Assembly (NCBI GenBank): GCA_002286715.1
Contig: NSJX01000002.1
Coordinates: 168,290 to 232,289 of the forward strand
Reading direction: 5' to 3'
Source: Dentipellis sp. KUC8613
Lineage: Eukaryota > Basidiomycota > Agaricomycetes > Russulales > Hericiaceae
DNA: 64,000 nt
Below, in pieces: positions 48,104 through 59,976 of the stretch. The first letter of the stretch is position 1; every line of letters begins with the position of its first letter. A program made the translations under genes and the position numbers. Below the pieces are notes generated by a model, which saw nothing but the letters and a program-made list of their open reading frames with translations, made no database searches and was not told the DNA's origin.

Positions 48104-48636
48104 ATGTCTGCACTTCCACTCAAAGTGTCCTCGACGTCCACTCCATCAAAGCTCGCGAACGGCGCCACCAGCAGCGCCGCGTCTCCAAGCCAAAGCAAAC
48201 CTGGCGCGGGCGTCACGGACCCTGCAGATATTTCGAGTCCGCACGAATTGACAGCATATGTACGTCGCCTTTCTAATTGATCACAGTGAGGGTGAAGGGA
48301 ATAGAGCTTGTCTGAACAACACAGGTGGAGAATCTCCTCGAGCAGCTAGACGCGAAATTCGACGACATGTCCTCGCAGATCCTGGAGCGCAGTGAGTTTC
48401 CTGCTTTGATAGCACACACTAGATTCTGTCAACTCACCACTGTCAACTCCGTATGTGCGATATAAGTGATGCAAATGTCCAGCCGCGTCGATGCTTTAGA
48501 ATCCTCGCTTCAGGATATCATAAACGGGGACCTCGGCAGCTCGAGCACGCCTGGACACAGCATCCCGCCATCACCTGCGCCTGGTACAACTGCCACCCCG
48601 ATACCTGTCAGGAGAACCGGAAGCGGGCTGCAGTGA
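48104..48636 (+). CDS. HSBP1: Heat shock factor binding protein 1-like (HSBP1)
   Basis: Three exons (48104-48259, 48325-48391, 48467-48636) join in phase to 130 residues. The core (about residues 50-95) is a single amphipathic coiled coil: ENLLEQLDAKFDDMSSQI, then MSSRVDALESSLQDIINGD. The order of heptads and the DxMSxQI...MSSRxDxLE pattern match HSBP1, a small trimeric coiled coil that binds the HSF1 trimerisation domain and has also been linked to WASH-complex assembly. The flanks are S/T/P-rich and disordered, as in other fungal homologs. The last acceptor is an unusual TATAAG. Confidence 0.82.
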
Positions 48637-49461
48637 ACTGATGATAAGAGCGTGTTGTCGGCTGTAGCTTATCCTATGAGTATGTTCGTTTGGATGTTCT
48701 GCGCGGAAGGGAAAATACTCACGCGTTGTTAGATACAGTATAGTTGTACACTAATGCGATGCTTCTGATGCCATGTAACCTGCTATGTCGTGTCCTTAGG
48801 CCAGAATCCTGAGTCTGTATACGGCTGTCACGTCTCTCGTGTGAAGTCTAACCATGGATAGCCTGTGAGTTATCTGAACTGGACACAGGTTCGCCTTTCC
48901 TGTGATACTTTAATCTATCCTGTTCCGACATGAACACCCAGGATCCTGGGATCGATCTACATCTCTCCGTCGCCCGGCTCCGTTTAGCTCATACACATAC
49001 AACCAATGTGGTCCTCGATAGGTTCGACACAGCTTGATCCGTCGCTGGTTGTATCGCCAAGGCCTTGGATCCTTGTACATCGGGCGTACAAGTGTAGGAA
49101 TGGGGATAGCTTCGCGCAGGCTGACCATCAGTAGGTGTCGTGCTCAGGATCTCTAAATCCAGTTGTTCATTTCCGCGAACCAAATATCTTCACTCGCTAA
49201 CGGCTGAGACACAGTAGAGTTACGAACTACATGCTAAATCCTAGTGCTCAAACATTCCATCTAAATCAGAACCAAGCAAACCAAGTCTCCAATCACCAGC
49301 ATGGCATAAGAACGTCGCAAGAGCCTACAGCTATCGATACAGAATGTACAGGAAAGTATGTGTAAGAGAAAGTAAAGTAAATTATACAGGAAGCATGAGG
49401 GGGGGATGTTGTATACATGAGGCTTGTGGAATCCGTAATGTCTTATGGTGAAAAGTTCACT
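48637..49461. other. Convergent intergenic stretch, no gene seen
   Basis: Contains the 3' regions of the HSBP1-like gene (+) and the membrane-protein gene (-). Nothing else supportable. Confidence 0.5.
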
Positions 49462-50477
49462 CTACGCGTCATATTTCCGTGAAATCGGATACAGCTCCTG
49501 CGCCTTCGCGTCTGACGAGCGTACCACCGCCTGTGGGGGTATAGACACAGTAATATCGACAAAGTCGCTGAAGTAATTCGACGTGCGGTCGTTGGGCGAG
49601 CACGTCAACGACGGCAGCGAGTCGGTTTCAGAGGGTTGGGGCCTGGATCTGGACGGAATGAGCGCGAGCATGGCGGCAAACACCTGCACCTGCGCGAGGG
49701 CCGGGTATGCGTTCCTAGAACCGGCTAGGAGGCAGATAAGGAATGCGATAGAAGACGCCGCTGAAAGCGCGATTGCGAAGAAGATAGGCTCGCGTAAGAG
49801 ACGCCGGGGTGCGCTGCGGTAGTGTGTGTGAAAGATGAGAGTGAGATTGAATACGAGAATGGCGTTGGTAGAGAGGTCGGAGGCGCGGAACGCGAGCACC
49901 CAGGCTCGCCTTGAGATCTGAAGAACCGACAGTAATCCAAAGACTGATGCATCGTTAGAGTAGTGATTATTGGAGGACATTTCAGAGGAACGCACTCAGG
50001 GAGGCAAGAAACGTCAGTGCCGCTGGGATTACATAAAGCTTTAGCGTTCGAGATGAAGATAGAGTGTATATTCGCCAGAGCTTCGAGAATCATTGCAGTT
50101 AAGTTCTCTGACCCATGTGAATCATATATGCGAGACGTACAAGAATGAAGCCGGCGGTCCAGTTGAGGACGACATAGATGTCGCGCACAGTGATGTCCGC
50201 CCACTTCACGTATTTCGCACCATGCAGTGCAGCAATTATCTGTTGGATTTGGAGCCCCACGCATGCAGTGGCGAGTGCAAAAGCCCCGATTGCCGCAATT
50301 CGTGCTCTCCATCGTCGTGAAGTATGTGACATGACCAAGATGAATAAGGCAGATAATAAGCCTGCGGAGTAGTCAGAGCCAATTCATTCCGTCCAGGATT
50401 TCCGACTCACCATAAACAACACTCGCCAACACCATGCCCATGAGAGCTGCCACGTCTAATTCCAAGAAGTCTTGCAT
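49462..50477 (-). CDS. Orphan multi-spanning membrane protein
   Basis: Four exons (50477-50411, 50361-50141, 50080-49996, 49943-49462) join in phase to 284 residues. About seven hydrophobic segments are visible: residues 8-33 (across the first intron), 42-65, 75-100, 112-133, 145-165, 185-205 and 207-225, followed by a hydrophilic S/P-rich tail of about 60 residues. The pattern (short N-terminus, conserved W-R in NWTAGFILLWRIYTLSS, seven spans, disordered tail) resembles families of uncharacterised seven-span proteins expanded in agaricomycetes. There is no STE3 pheromone-receptor or Git3 signature. Ligand and function unknown. The third intron is 52 bases with a perfect CTAAC branch site close to its acceptor. 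Confidence 0.72.
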
Positions 50478-51207
50478 TACAGCTCAGGTTGCGTCGCGAT
50501 GCCCGGGTCCACTTGGTACCTCAAACAGATCTCGCGAGCGCGGATATATAGCCTGCAGACACTTACAAGTACTGTTGTCTTACCGTAGTCATCATGACCA
50601 ACGAATTGACAGGGAATACTGTACTCAAATGAGTCTGCGGAGTCGATTCCTGCGAAAAGAGCCTTCAGGATATTAGGGTTCCAAGGAAAGGTGTAAAAAT
50701 GGACAGTCGAATGGCAATGGGATCTCGATTCCCGGTGGTACCTAGGATACAAGCGCTGCGCTTACAGACCGACAACTTCTGGAACGTCCGTGATTCGACA
50801 TCACCGACTGTCCTGGTTGCTGGGATGGGTGGGTTTTTGACAGCTTGCTTGCCGCGAGGCTCACATCGACTGTACTTCGTCGGGCCGGTTGCGGGCCGAT
50901 CCCGGTGTCGTCGGCCAACATGCCGCCGGCATACTGTGTTACTTACTTGAATACTTCCAACACTCTTGACGACGCACGAACAGTAGTAAGTACAACATAA
51001 AATCAGTAGAATCAGTTCTTGGGAAATTTTATAACGAACGTGGATTGGTCCGAGGATACCCAGATGGTTGCGTCATTGTCCCCTCGGCCGCGGACGGTGC
51101 CTAGCTCATATATAATCTAGCAACATTTACTTGTATCCATCCTCTCACACTAATCGATATAACTTCCAGCAACCAGCCATCCCGTAATTCCTTGTAACCA
51201 AGCCAGC
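50478..51207. other. Divergent promoter region
   Basis: Lies between the membrane-protein gene (-) and the epimerase gene (+). No gene seen. The epimerase TATA box is listed separately. Confidence 0.5.
51108..51116 (+). promoter_or_regulatory. TATA box of the epimerase gene
   Basis: ATATATAAT lies about 93 bases upstream of the start codon, the expected spacing for a fungal TATA element with a short leader. Confidence 0.5.
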
Positions 51208-52256
51208 ATGCCTTACGAGCAAACCACCGACCGTGTCATCCTGAAGCACCCGCAGGTACGAGTACACCAGCTCCATAACACCTGTAGCTACCGTATCTCA
51301 CCGACTCCGCAGGGCGCATCCGCCGAGATCCTCCTCTACGGCGCGACCGTGCTCTCCTGGAAATCGCCCGATGCGACGAACAATACGCCCACCGAGCGCC
51401 TCTTCGTGTCCTCCAAGGCCGCACTGGACGGCACCAAGCCCGTGCGCGGCGGGATCCCCGTCGTCTTCCCCTGCTTCGGCCCGCCCTCGCACCCGGAACA
51501 CCTCAAGCTCGCCCAGCACGGCTTCGCGCGCAGCGAGGTGTGGGCGTTCGACAGCGTCGTGATGGACAACGACGCGGGCGTGTCCGTGCGCTTCAGTGCG
51601 TCCGACTCCCGATTTCCCCTTTCCGCGACATAGCTAACGACGATTCACCCCGCCAGCACTCGGCCCGACGCCGAAGATTACCGCGCTCTACGACCGCCCG
51701 TTCCAGCTCGCCTACGTCGTAACGCTCGCCGCGCACGAGCTCAGCACGAACCTGCACGTCACGAACCCCGCCCCCTCGGGCCTGCTCACCTTCCAGGCAC
51801 TCCTGCACACCTACCTGCGCGCGCCGTCGTCCGAGGTGCGCATCTCCGCGCTGCAGGGAAAGAAGTATGTCGACAAGACTGCGGGCGGCGCGGTGAAGGA
51901 GGAGACGCGCGAGTTCGTCGACGTGAAGGCGACGACGGACGCGGTGTACGAGGACGCGCCGGGCCAGGTCGAGGTGCGCTGGGGCGCGGAGGGCCATGGG
52001 GTGCTGGTGAAGATGCGCGAGTTCACGACGTTGACGGTGTGGAACCCGCAGGCGGAGGGCGCGAAGATCGGGGATATGGAGGATGGCGGGTGGTGAGTCC
52101 TTGCTCTGCTTCTTGCGTGGGTGATTGGTGTGCTAATGCGATGGCTGCGACTGCAGGGAGCGCTACGTCTGCGTCGAGCCTGGCATTGCTAGGGGCTTCA
52201 AGGATCTCGAGCCTGGAAAGACGTGGATCGGGCAGCAGGTGCTGTCGCTCCTCTGA
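51208..52256 (+). CDS. Glucose-6-phosphate 1-epimerase
   Basis: Four exons (51208-51255, 51313-51595, 51657-52092, 52157-52256) join in phase to 288 residues, the normal size for this galactose-mutarotase-fold enzyme (yeast YMR099C type), which interconverts alpha and beta anomers of glucose 6-phosphate in the cytosol. Typical blocks are EILLYGATVLSW, KPVRGGIPVVFPCFG, HGFARSEVWAF with the catalytic histidine (about residue 97), a histidine-containing FQALLHTYLR further on, LTVWNPQAEGAKIGDM, and the closing WERYVCVEPG with the catalytic glutamate region. The codons are strongly GC-biased at third positions, as in other highly expressed genes of the window. Confidence 0.93.
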
Positions 52257-52710
52257 ACGAGAACAGCAAGAGCCTGAGGTGTAGGATAGATGAAGGCAAA
52301 GCAAAGCGGAGAAAAATGTCGTAATCATCATGCAGTCATAACTCCTGTACACTAGACTACTACACCATGTCCTGAGAACTACAAATACGATGCCTGGTGT
52401 AGAAATGTGAGTCATGCGTGGAGAATTCGCAGAAGCGAGCATAGGCAGTGCATGGTACCAATAATGTGAGCATCGCGTCCTCCAAGCCCAACCTCCGAAG
52501 TATTACTATACATCCCAGTGTCCTCAGATCCCACCGACAGCCCTCAGTACAACCAGATGCAGCGCGACAAGCCCCAATGACACCTCCCACCCCCAGTCGA
52601 CAACACTATCCAACACACCAAGCACCAGCAGCATCCCCAGCGCCGACGGATGCAGCTGCGCGCGGACTCCCGGGAGCATCAGCGATGCGACCTACACTCT
52701 TATTAACGTC
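52257..52710. other. Convergent 3' region
   Basis: Between the epimerase (+) and IKS1 (-) genes. No further feature seen. The IKS1 reading frame may end earlier or later than modelled if a last intron was missed. Confidence 0.4.
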
Positions 52711-55700
52711 CTATCCTACATCCCATACCGCACATGGAAGACGCACCTTGGCAGCAAGCACACACGACCGCGCAGCGCGCCCCACAACCGGCGCATACCG
52801 CCCAAGCCTGCCCCTCCTGCCCCCATGCCCATGCCCGTGCCCGTGCCTCACAACAGCCCTCCTGTCCCCCTTCCCGACAGCCCGAACCCGACGAACACCA
52901 GCACGCGCGACGGCCCAGCACCACCGCCGCCACCCGCCCGCGGCATCGGGCGCCGCGAGCCCCAGCAGCGCCGCGCGCTCCGCTTCCCAGCTCGCGCTCT
53001 TCTCCTCGTCCGTCTCCGTCTCTGTCTCCTCTACCTCCACCTCTGTCTCCCCACCCGCACCTCCCCCCGCGTCCGCGTCTTTATCCTCGATCTCAACGAC
53101 GCGCGACGAGTCGGGCGGGAGGCTCGCTGGCGGAACGGGGTTGGCTTCTGTGCTTGCACTCGAGGAGTCGCTCGGTTCGGGGCCCGCTCTGAGGTGCGGG
53201 AAGAGCATGGTCCGGTGGGTGGGGGACGGCGAGGGGCCGAGGAGCGGCGGGGAGGTGCGGCGTGGGACGGGGACGGGGACGACGAGTGAGGAGGACGGGT
53301 GTGCGCCCAGTGAAGACGTTGCGGAGGGCGAGGGCGAGTGCGGGCCGGGAGTCGTTGGGTTGAACTGGCCGGGGGTTGTGGTTTAGTACATTGAGAGAGG
53401 AGAGGGGGGACAAGGGACATACTTTTCCTTCGTGGAGTGCGTTCAGGATTTTCTCGGCGGACGGGCGCGCGGAGGGCGTCGTGTTCAGCAGGCTCTCGAG
53501 CAGAATGAGGAACGCGCGCGGGAGGCGGCGGCTCTTGAATGCTGTCTCGAGGGCGCGGGTGCTCTTGAACCTTTCGCCCCATGTCAACATCTCGGTCACC
53601 CAGAGAGGAAAGCAAAAAGCAAGCGTACCCCTTGTACTCCAGCACCTCCCTCTCGAGCTTATCCATCTCGTTCTTCGGCGTCCCCCGCCCGCGCTCGTCC
53701 CCATTCTCCGCGAGCTCGGGCACGTTTTCGTCCCGGTCGCCGTCGGCCGCCCAGCGGTAGGGCAGGCGGAAGAAGAGGAGCTTGTGCAGGATCATGCCGA
53801 GGGACCACATGTCCGCCTTGGAGTCGATTTGTTGCAGTTTGCCTGTGAGGGGCGATGGGAGCGATTCGGGGGATGTGTATTCCAGTCTAAAGGTGGGATT
53901 GAGATGTTGGCGTTTCGTTTGGAGAGGAGGGGGGAAGACGTACGTGCCGGTGTTCCCAGAGCGGGCCCGCGTGCTGTGGATCATGTCGCGCGAGGTACCG
54001 AAGTCAGACAACATCGCGCGGGGGCTGCAGAATATCCATCAGCTTGACTTCATATCCGAGAAGGCAGAAGACATACACCAATTTACCCTCGTCCCACGTG
54101 AGCAAGACGTTCCCCGGCTTCAGATCCAGATGCAAGATCGACTTGTCGTGCTGCCGTCACCATGAGCACGGCGCCACCATGCAGTCGTACGGAAGGGAAA
54201 ACACACCAAAAACGCGAGCCCCTCCACGATATCCCCAAACAACGCCTTCACCTCCTCCGCACTCAACAAATGCACCGCCTTCCACGCGCCCCTACTCCGC
54301 GCGCTCGCACCCGCACCCGCACCCGCGCCGCTGCTCGCCGCGCCGCCCATGCGCAGCCGCTCGCGTATGCGCGCCTTCTCCGCCGAGTCAGCGTGCTGCA
54401 TCGCACGGAAGGCGCGGATGCGCGCTGTGCGCGAGTGCATGTCCGCCTGCGCCGGTGACGGAGAGGCGGAGGGGTGCTGGTGCGAGTCTGGCGCGGGGGA
54501 GGGAGAGGCGGAGGGCGAGACGGGGTGGATGTGCGGGACGGGGTGCGAGGTGTCCCGCCCGAGCCGGGCGTCGATGTAGTCGTCCAGGGAGCCGCCCTCA
54601 GCCCATTGCATGAGTACGCTGTGGCTCTTGTTAGAAACGCAAACGAGAATTGGCGTGGGGGGAAGTCGTACTGTAGTGTTGGTACTTTGGGCCCGAATGA
54701 CGAGAATTGCGCGGTCTCGAGCCATGCATGGTGGTAGGTGATGATGTTGGGATGGCGGAGGGACTCGAGGAGGCGGACTTCACGGAGAATTTGCAGAAGG
54801 TAGGAACTTGAATCGCCCACCGCGATCTTCTTCACCGCGAAATGCCCTGGAAAAAGTGTGAGAATGCGAGGCGTCGTGGGCAGGGATTGCATATTCTTAA
54901 CTTACCAAGGGGATTGTCGTTTAGGACGTGCTGTGATTAGGTATTAGTACTTGTCGCGGAATTGTTAGGTTTGGTGCCGGCAAGGCACTGCTCCATCTCA
55001 GGGGAGCATGGATCCTAGCATGTCAAATGGAAATCCAGCAGTGTCAGACTCCAGGGAGTTGCTAGTCCAGTCCCAAGTCGTTTATTCCATATGCCACAGA
55101 TATTTCAGAGGCCTATGATCCGAGCGGTATGCGCACATCCAGACGTCAGACAAAGGGCCCCACAGCTATACCTAGCATACGCACCACACCAGCCTATCGC
55201 ACTAGATGGCAGTCGGTTCCATAAATTCACGGCGTCGACATTGACGGACAAAATATCGAGCACCCGCAGTACCTTGCCGGCTGGAACGAAGAGGAACTCG
55301 GAAGAGCACACACCTGACACAGAAACACACTTCCGTTCGCGCCCATGCCTAAACGCGCCTCCTCGCGGAAGAATGCCTCAAAGTACCCCTCCGCCATGGA
55401 CTCCTTCTTGAACCCTTTCGACCTGCCGTCCCTCGACTCCTCTCTTCGCGTCGGCATGCCCTCGTCCCCGAGCATCGGCGGCGAGCTCGGGCGGCTCGCC
55501 GTCTCGTTCACGACCTCGAGCAGCTGGAAGTAATTCGCGTCTCTCCGCGCATCGTTGTCCTCGAATTCATCGCGGTCGTAGTCCTCCTCTGCGTCCGTCG
55601 GGAGCGGTCGCGCGCAGTACGGGCAGAGGCGCGGTGGGCGCGCGGGCGAGACCTTCGCGCGGTGGATAGTGACAGCATGCGAGGTCGGGTTGTACAGCAC

Positions 55701-55802
55701 AATCTGGTTTGATACGTGTAAAATAGGACGCCAGTCGGGTTCGAGAGGGACGAGCGCTGTAATGGGCGAGCCGGGATGGATGTCGTCGAGGATGCTGGCC
55801 AT
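52711..55802 (-). CDS. IKS1: Serine/threonine protein kinase Iks1
   Basis: Nine exons (55802-55314, 54930-54906, 54846-54672, 54618-54207, 54150-54077, 54024-53944, 53886-53629, 53570-53423, 53364-52711) join in phase. The N-terminal part has a cysteine pair CPYC typical of Iks1. The kinase domain is complete: glycine loop LGMGANGSVF, lysine AVKKI, catalytic loop HLDLKPGNVLL (arginine of HRD replaced by leucine), magnesium loop LSDFGTS, and the LEYTSPES activation-loop end. A long acidic/serine insert of about 100 residues lies between the hinge and helix E. The first intron is 383 bases, several times the window norm. The last 200 residues are low complexity, and their end is uncertain. Iks1 in yeast is a non-essential kinase; substrates unknown. 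Confidence 0.87.
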
Positions 55803-56042
55803 CGTCCGCGCTGCGGTGGGGGTTCAGAAGGAAGTTAGGGGGCCGCCTATCTGCAAACAAGACGGCAGCTGTGGTTTCCTGTGCAAGGTCAGGTAAGGGG
55901 GAGGAGGTGAAGCGACATGAAGGCGGGAAATTTATATAAACGAGGCCTCGAGGACAAGATGAAGGACTCGAACAGCCACCGACATGGACGTCATCCCGCC
56001 GCGTCGGTCTCGCGCGACCTTACTCTCTTCCTTCATCTCACC

Positions 56043-58193
56043 ATGGTACGAAGTTACTTTTATCTATTACCATCAGGCTAACGTCAGAGCAGACGGATAC
56101 CATGGACGTCGAGGTAAGAATTTGATTTTAATTTTCTGGTTTACAGCGCGTTGAGAGCGCAGGAGTCTTCAGGACAAAGCTCTCGCTCTTACGGCCAAGA
56201 TCACGGCCGCAGTACTCGATGAGAATCCTGAACATGATCTCAGAGCGATATACCAGTCTGTTATCAAGGACGGTGATGAGGCCGATCTGGTACGCGTCCT
56301 TGTAATTCCTCTTGCGGCCAGTCTCGTTACTGGCTTTCCTAGGATCCCTTGAACAATCTCCCTCATCTGCTTCCATGCCGTGACGATGCTGCATCAGACC
56401 TTCTTACCCTCATGGCGGAATGCGGGAGCGCAAAAGAGGTGATCATGGCGTGTCAAGAAGTCGTAGAACGCCTGAGCGCTGCATCGGATGACGAGGATGC
56501 GGATGTGGATGAACATAAGCTCCCATTGGCGGGCCAGGTCTGCCGTATCTTGTCCCTGTACACGTCAGGTATAAAATTTCCCTTTGAACGGCCTTTTCTT
56601 GCTCATATAGCAGGGATCTCTAGCGATTCCCCGTCTGAAGCTTCGAAAGTCCGTCTCAGAGACTCTGCAGCCTATCGTCCCAGAATTATCGCCTCTCGTC
56701 TCTGCGGCCGCTCTAGATGCATCGGTCAACGAAACTCGCTCCATCGTCTCTAGTGTGGCGCATTTTGTGAAGACAATTAATACATGGGCGCAAGACCATA
56801 TTCGTGAGGACGATACCAGCGAAATAGCGCGATATTCGGTATGTCACTCTCACGTTTGCTCCATGTCACCCTTCTGAAGACAGTGCCTTGGTCAGACTCT
56901 CCTTGCCTCGTTGCTGGATATCACATTAGAAGTCTGCGCCGACAAGGTCTACAGTTCCGTTGCGCAGCGGGCCTTCGAAGCCCGCTTCCCGCGGCTCGTC
57001 CTACGCTCTGCAGTTCGCCCCGACTGGGCCGAAGGCGAGAGCGTTATCCTCCTGACACATGTAAGCTTCTCTCAACCCCACCCACATCCATCTCATCCCC
57101 ATCCAGGAAGCCTCCACTTCCCTCGGACGTACACCCTCCATCCTCGCAACACACCAAAGCATCGCCTCCCTCGTTCTCCTCGCCCATGCCCCACCAGACC
57201 CCACCGCGCTCCTCCCGCTCCTCACCCCTCTCACCCCCGTCCTCCTGTCCTCCCTGCAATCCAACACCGCGCTCGACGCGACCCTCGCACTGCTCCTCCA
57301 CCTCACCTGCCCGCTCCCCGCCTCGCCCGCGCCCGCGCCGCTCCCCGCGCCGCCCACCGAGCTCCTGCTCCCGCTCACGACGCTCCTCCCGGGGCTCAGC
57401 AGCGCGCACCCGGACGCGCCCACGCGGCACCTCGCCTTCCGCCTGCTCGCGGCGCTGCTCGCGCGCGCGCCGCGCGCGCTCCACCTCCAGATCCTCGCGG
57501 ACCTCCTCTCGCCCGCTGCCACGCCGTTCCCGCAGATGCGCGCGGCCGCGATCGGGCTCGCGAAGGACGCCGTGCTCGCCGCCGTCTCTTCTCCTGCCCC
57601 TTCCCTTTCCCCTACCTCTGGTGCAGACGACGACGGCGGCGAGGCGGGAAAAGGAAAGGGCAAGGCCGCGGCGGACGTGTTTGCGAGCCCGGTGCTCCTG
57701 CAGACGCTCGGGCCGTTCCTCTTCCGCGCGCACCCGCCCGAGCTGCTCGTCGCGCCCCTCCCGAGCGCGCAGGCGTTCCTCGAGTCGGAGGAGGGCGAGC
57801 CCGCGCGGCTCGTCGAGTGTCTCGCGTTCTACTACGTGCTGCTGCTGCGGGACACGCGCAATTTGGTGCGTGTTTACCTTTTGGTTGGTTCAGCTTGCTG
57901 ACGTAGTGGGGGATGTGGTACGTGCAGACGGGCGTGCGGGATGCGGATACGCTGCGGAGCGTGGAGCGCTCGTTGGTTGGCCCGCTGCGCGCGGCGGTCG
58001 AGGTGTGGATGCGGGAGGTGGATAGTGCCGGTGTGTATCGTTTTGTTACTTGGTTATCGGGGTCACGGGCTCATGCCGATTGGCCTATATAGGAGACGAG
58101 CATGGGCATGTGCCATGGTCGCTCGCGGCGCTGCAGATGAACATCGAGAGGATTGATGAAGCTGTGAAGACAGTTGGTGGACTGGGTGTGTAG
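56043..58193 (+). CDS. Helical-repeat protein, probably Ybp2/Alf4/glomulin family
   Basis: Nine exons (56043-56045, 56093-56113, 56158-56289, 56343-56568, 56624-56838, 56884-57060, 57107-57865, 57928-58030, 58093-58193) join in phase to about 578 residues. The first coding exon is only the ATG. The protein is a series of amphipathic helices without catalytic motifs, with leucine/alanine-rich armadillo/HEAT-like repeats, strongest in the large seventh exon. Blocks such as GQVCRILSLYTS, AIPRLKLRKSVSETLQP and LLASLLDITLEVCADKVYSS, and the overall length, fit the fungal YAP-binding/Alf4/glomulin family. Members act at kinetochores, in oxidative-stress signalling, or as cullin-RING inhibitors. The assignment rests on my memory of the family pattern. 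Exon 6 could instead start at 56896. Confidence 0.7.
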
Positions 58194-59976
58194 GGTCGGG
58201 TGGATGAAAGGTAAGTCATGGTCGAGAAGTGTATGTGCCTAGTCACTTGTAGAATTAGAATCCATTGCTGGCTCTAAAGTGCCCCTGCGGATTTGGCGGA
58301 CCTGGACAGGAGATTGTCAGGCTCTTCGAAGTAAGCTCGCGGTGGGGCCTCTGCAGCAGTAGAGACCATTCATGACGAAGTCTTACTTGACATGCGCACA
58401 TAGCCTGTTGAAATTTGCGCAGACCGCAGGGAAGCTTATAGAAAAACAACAAATTTCATTTCATTGAAGGCTGTAAAAGACTATGTACATGAAGTTGGTT
58501 ATATACCAGCCCACTCCTTATGAAGTCTCCTACGCCAGCGTCGACGCCGAAGTGACAAGCCCTACGAAAACATCAATGAGTACTCCTGTCGAAAGCCACG
58601 ACATCAAACAAAAACTCAGGCAGGTAAAAATGCAATCACCGCCGAAGCTCAGGAACAGCTTCTAGTTGATTAATTTTGAATTGACTCATCGTTGTAGGAA
58701 GGGAGGATATCGGAAGGGAGCATAGGCAGCGTAACGAATGCTCACCATGTATTCCTTGATGCACATCTTCGGCGCCCAGTCAGCATGGCTGTCATAGTCG
58801 GCGATCTAGGAAAAGGATGTGAGCATGATGTTGAAAGAATGCGAGGCGTTGAGAAGAATCAGAGGGGGTTGCCCGAAGAAATTGAGCTGTGGCGGGCACT
58901 TTCGGCAGTGATAGTACGAAGACCGTCGTGATAAAACATCATTCGAGGATGCGAAGATCGCATCCAAGACCAACAAGATATAAAGCTCACGTTATGAAGA
59001 CAGGCACTCGACTTCACGCGACATCAACTGGTTGAGTGTACCATCATCGGCGGCACCTGGAGAGGAAGAGCAAATGAGCAAAAGGTTCGTGAAGAGGATA
59101 GAAGAGGCTCAGAAAGTTATAAAAACAGCCTTGGATTTGTCGTCAATAACCCCCGCCGCGTACGACAGGGTCAGGCGGTAACTCCATTGGTAACATCACA
59201 GAAAAATGACAGCAAGAGTAGAAACTCACCGATTAGAGACTGAAGCCTATCTAGAAGAGGCATAAGATGACGAGAGGTGTGTCACTGAAAAGGAGGGTAA
59301 GCAACAGAATGGAAGGAAAGGGCGGATGAGTAGGAAGATGAGAAAATGAAGCTCAGTACAAGTAAGTTGAAAGCATCGAGCCGGAGCTCTCAGATACTCT
59401 AGTTTGAATGATTTTGTATCATCTTCGAAACGAAGATAGTAAAGATAGAAGAGTCGACACTTACCGACGACAGACCACTTTACACTCTTCTTTCGTCAAA
59501 TAAACACGTCCTTCGATAGTTCGTACTCTGAAGAAAGGAAGGTTAGTGACGAAGTTGAGAAGGTTTGAAAGTGTAGAGGGAGAACCGATCAGTGTAACTA
59601 TGACAAAAAATCGGGTCTTCGCGTGCGCCGTGTAGGTAGTACGACGTCGCTCGGGATAAACGATATGTTTTCATCGCGCCGAGAAAGGAACAAAAGAAAA
59701 GCACAGAAGAGACTCACCATGATGCTGCGGTTGAGAATGTCGGACGAAGAGAACAAGAAGAAATGGTCGACATTGCGAGCAGAAGGCAGGGGGAAAACAC
59801 AAGCGCGGCGAAACTTTTTCAGTGAGCGGGTTTAGGGCCGGCTTGTTTACTTATTTGGAAAGAGCTGGTCTCGTGACCTCGGGCGCCAGTAACGCGCCGA
59901 GTCCCTCCTTCCGTTGCTCCGTCTACCCTCACTTCCGGTTTATCCTGCTCAGCTTGTTCTCTTGGCATTTAGAGAA
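58194..59976. other. Intergenic region with a possible small intron-rich minus-strand gene
   Basis: No gene can be named. On the minus strand several short stretches are bounded by good splice signals: about 59530-59467 (RTIEGRVYLTKEECKVVCRR), 59285-59232 (HTSRHLMPLLDRLQSLI), 59057-58990 (AADDGTLNQLMSREVECLSS, then a stop) and 58808-58750 (IADYDSHADWAPKMCIKEYM). I could not join them all in one frame or place them in a family. They may belong to a small conserved protein or be chance. Confidence 0.3.

Noticed and set aside
49462..50477. STE3 mating pheromone receptor
   Set aside because: Multi-span topology fits loosely, but no STE3 motifs and no neighbouring CaaX pheromone precursor gene were found.
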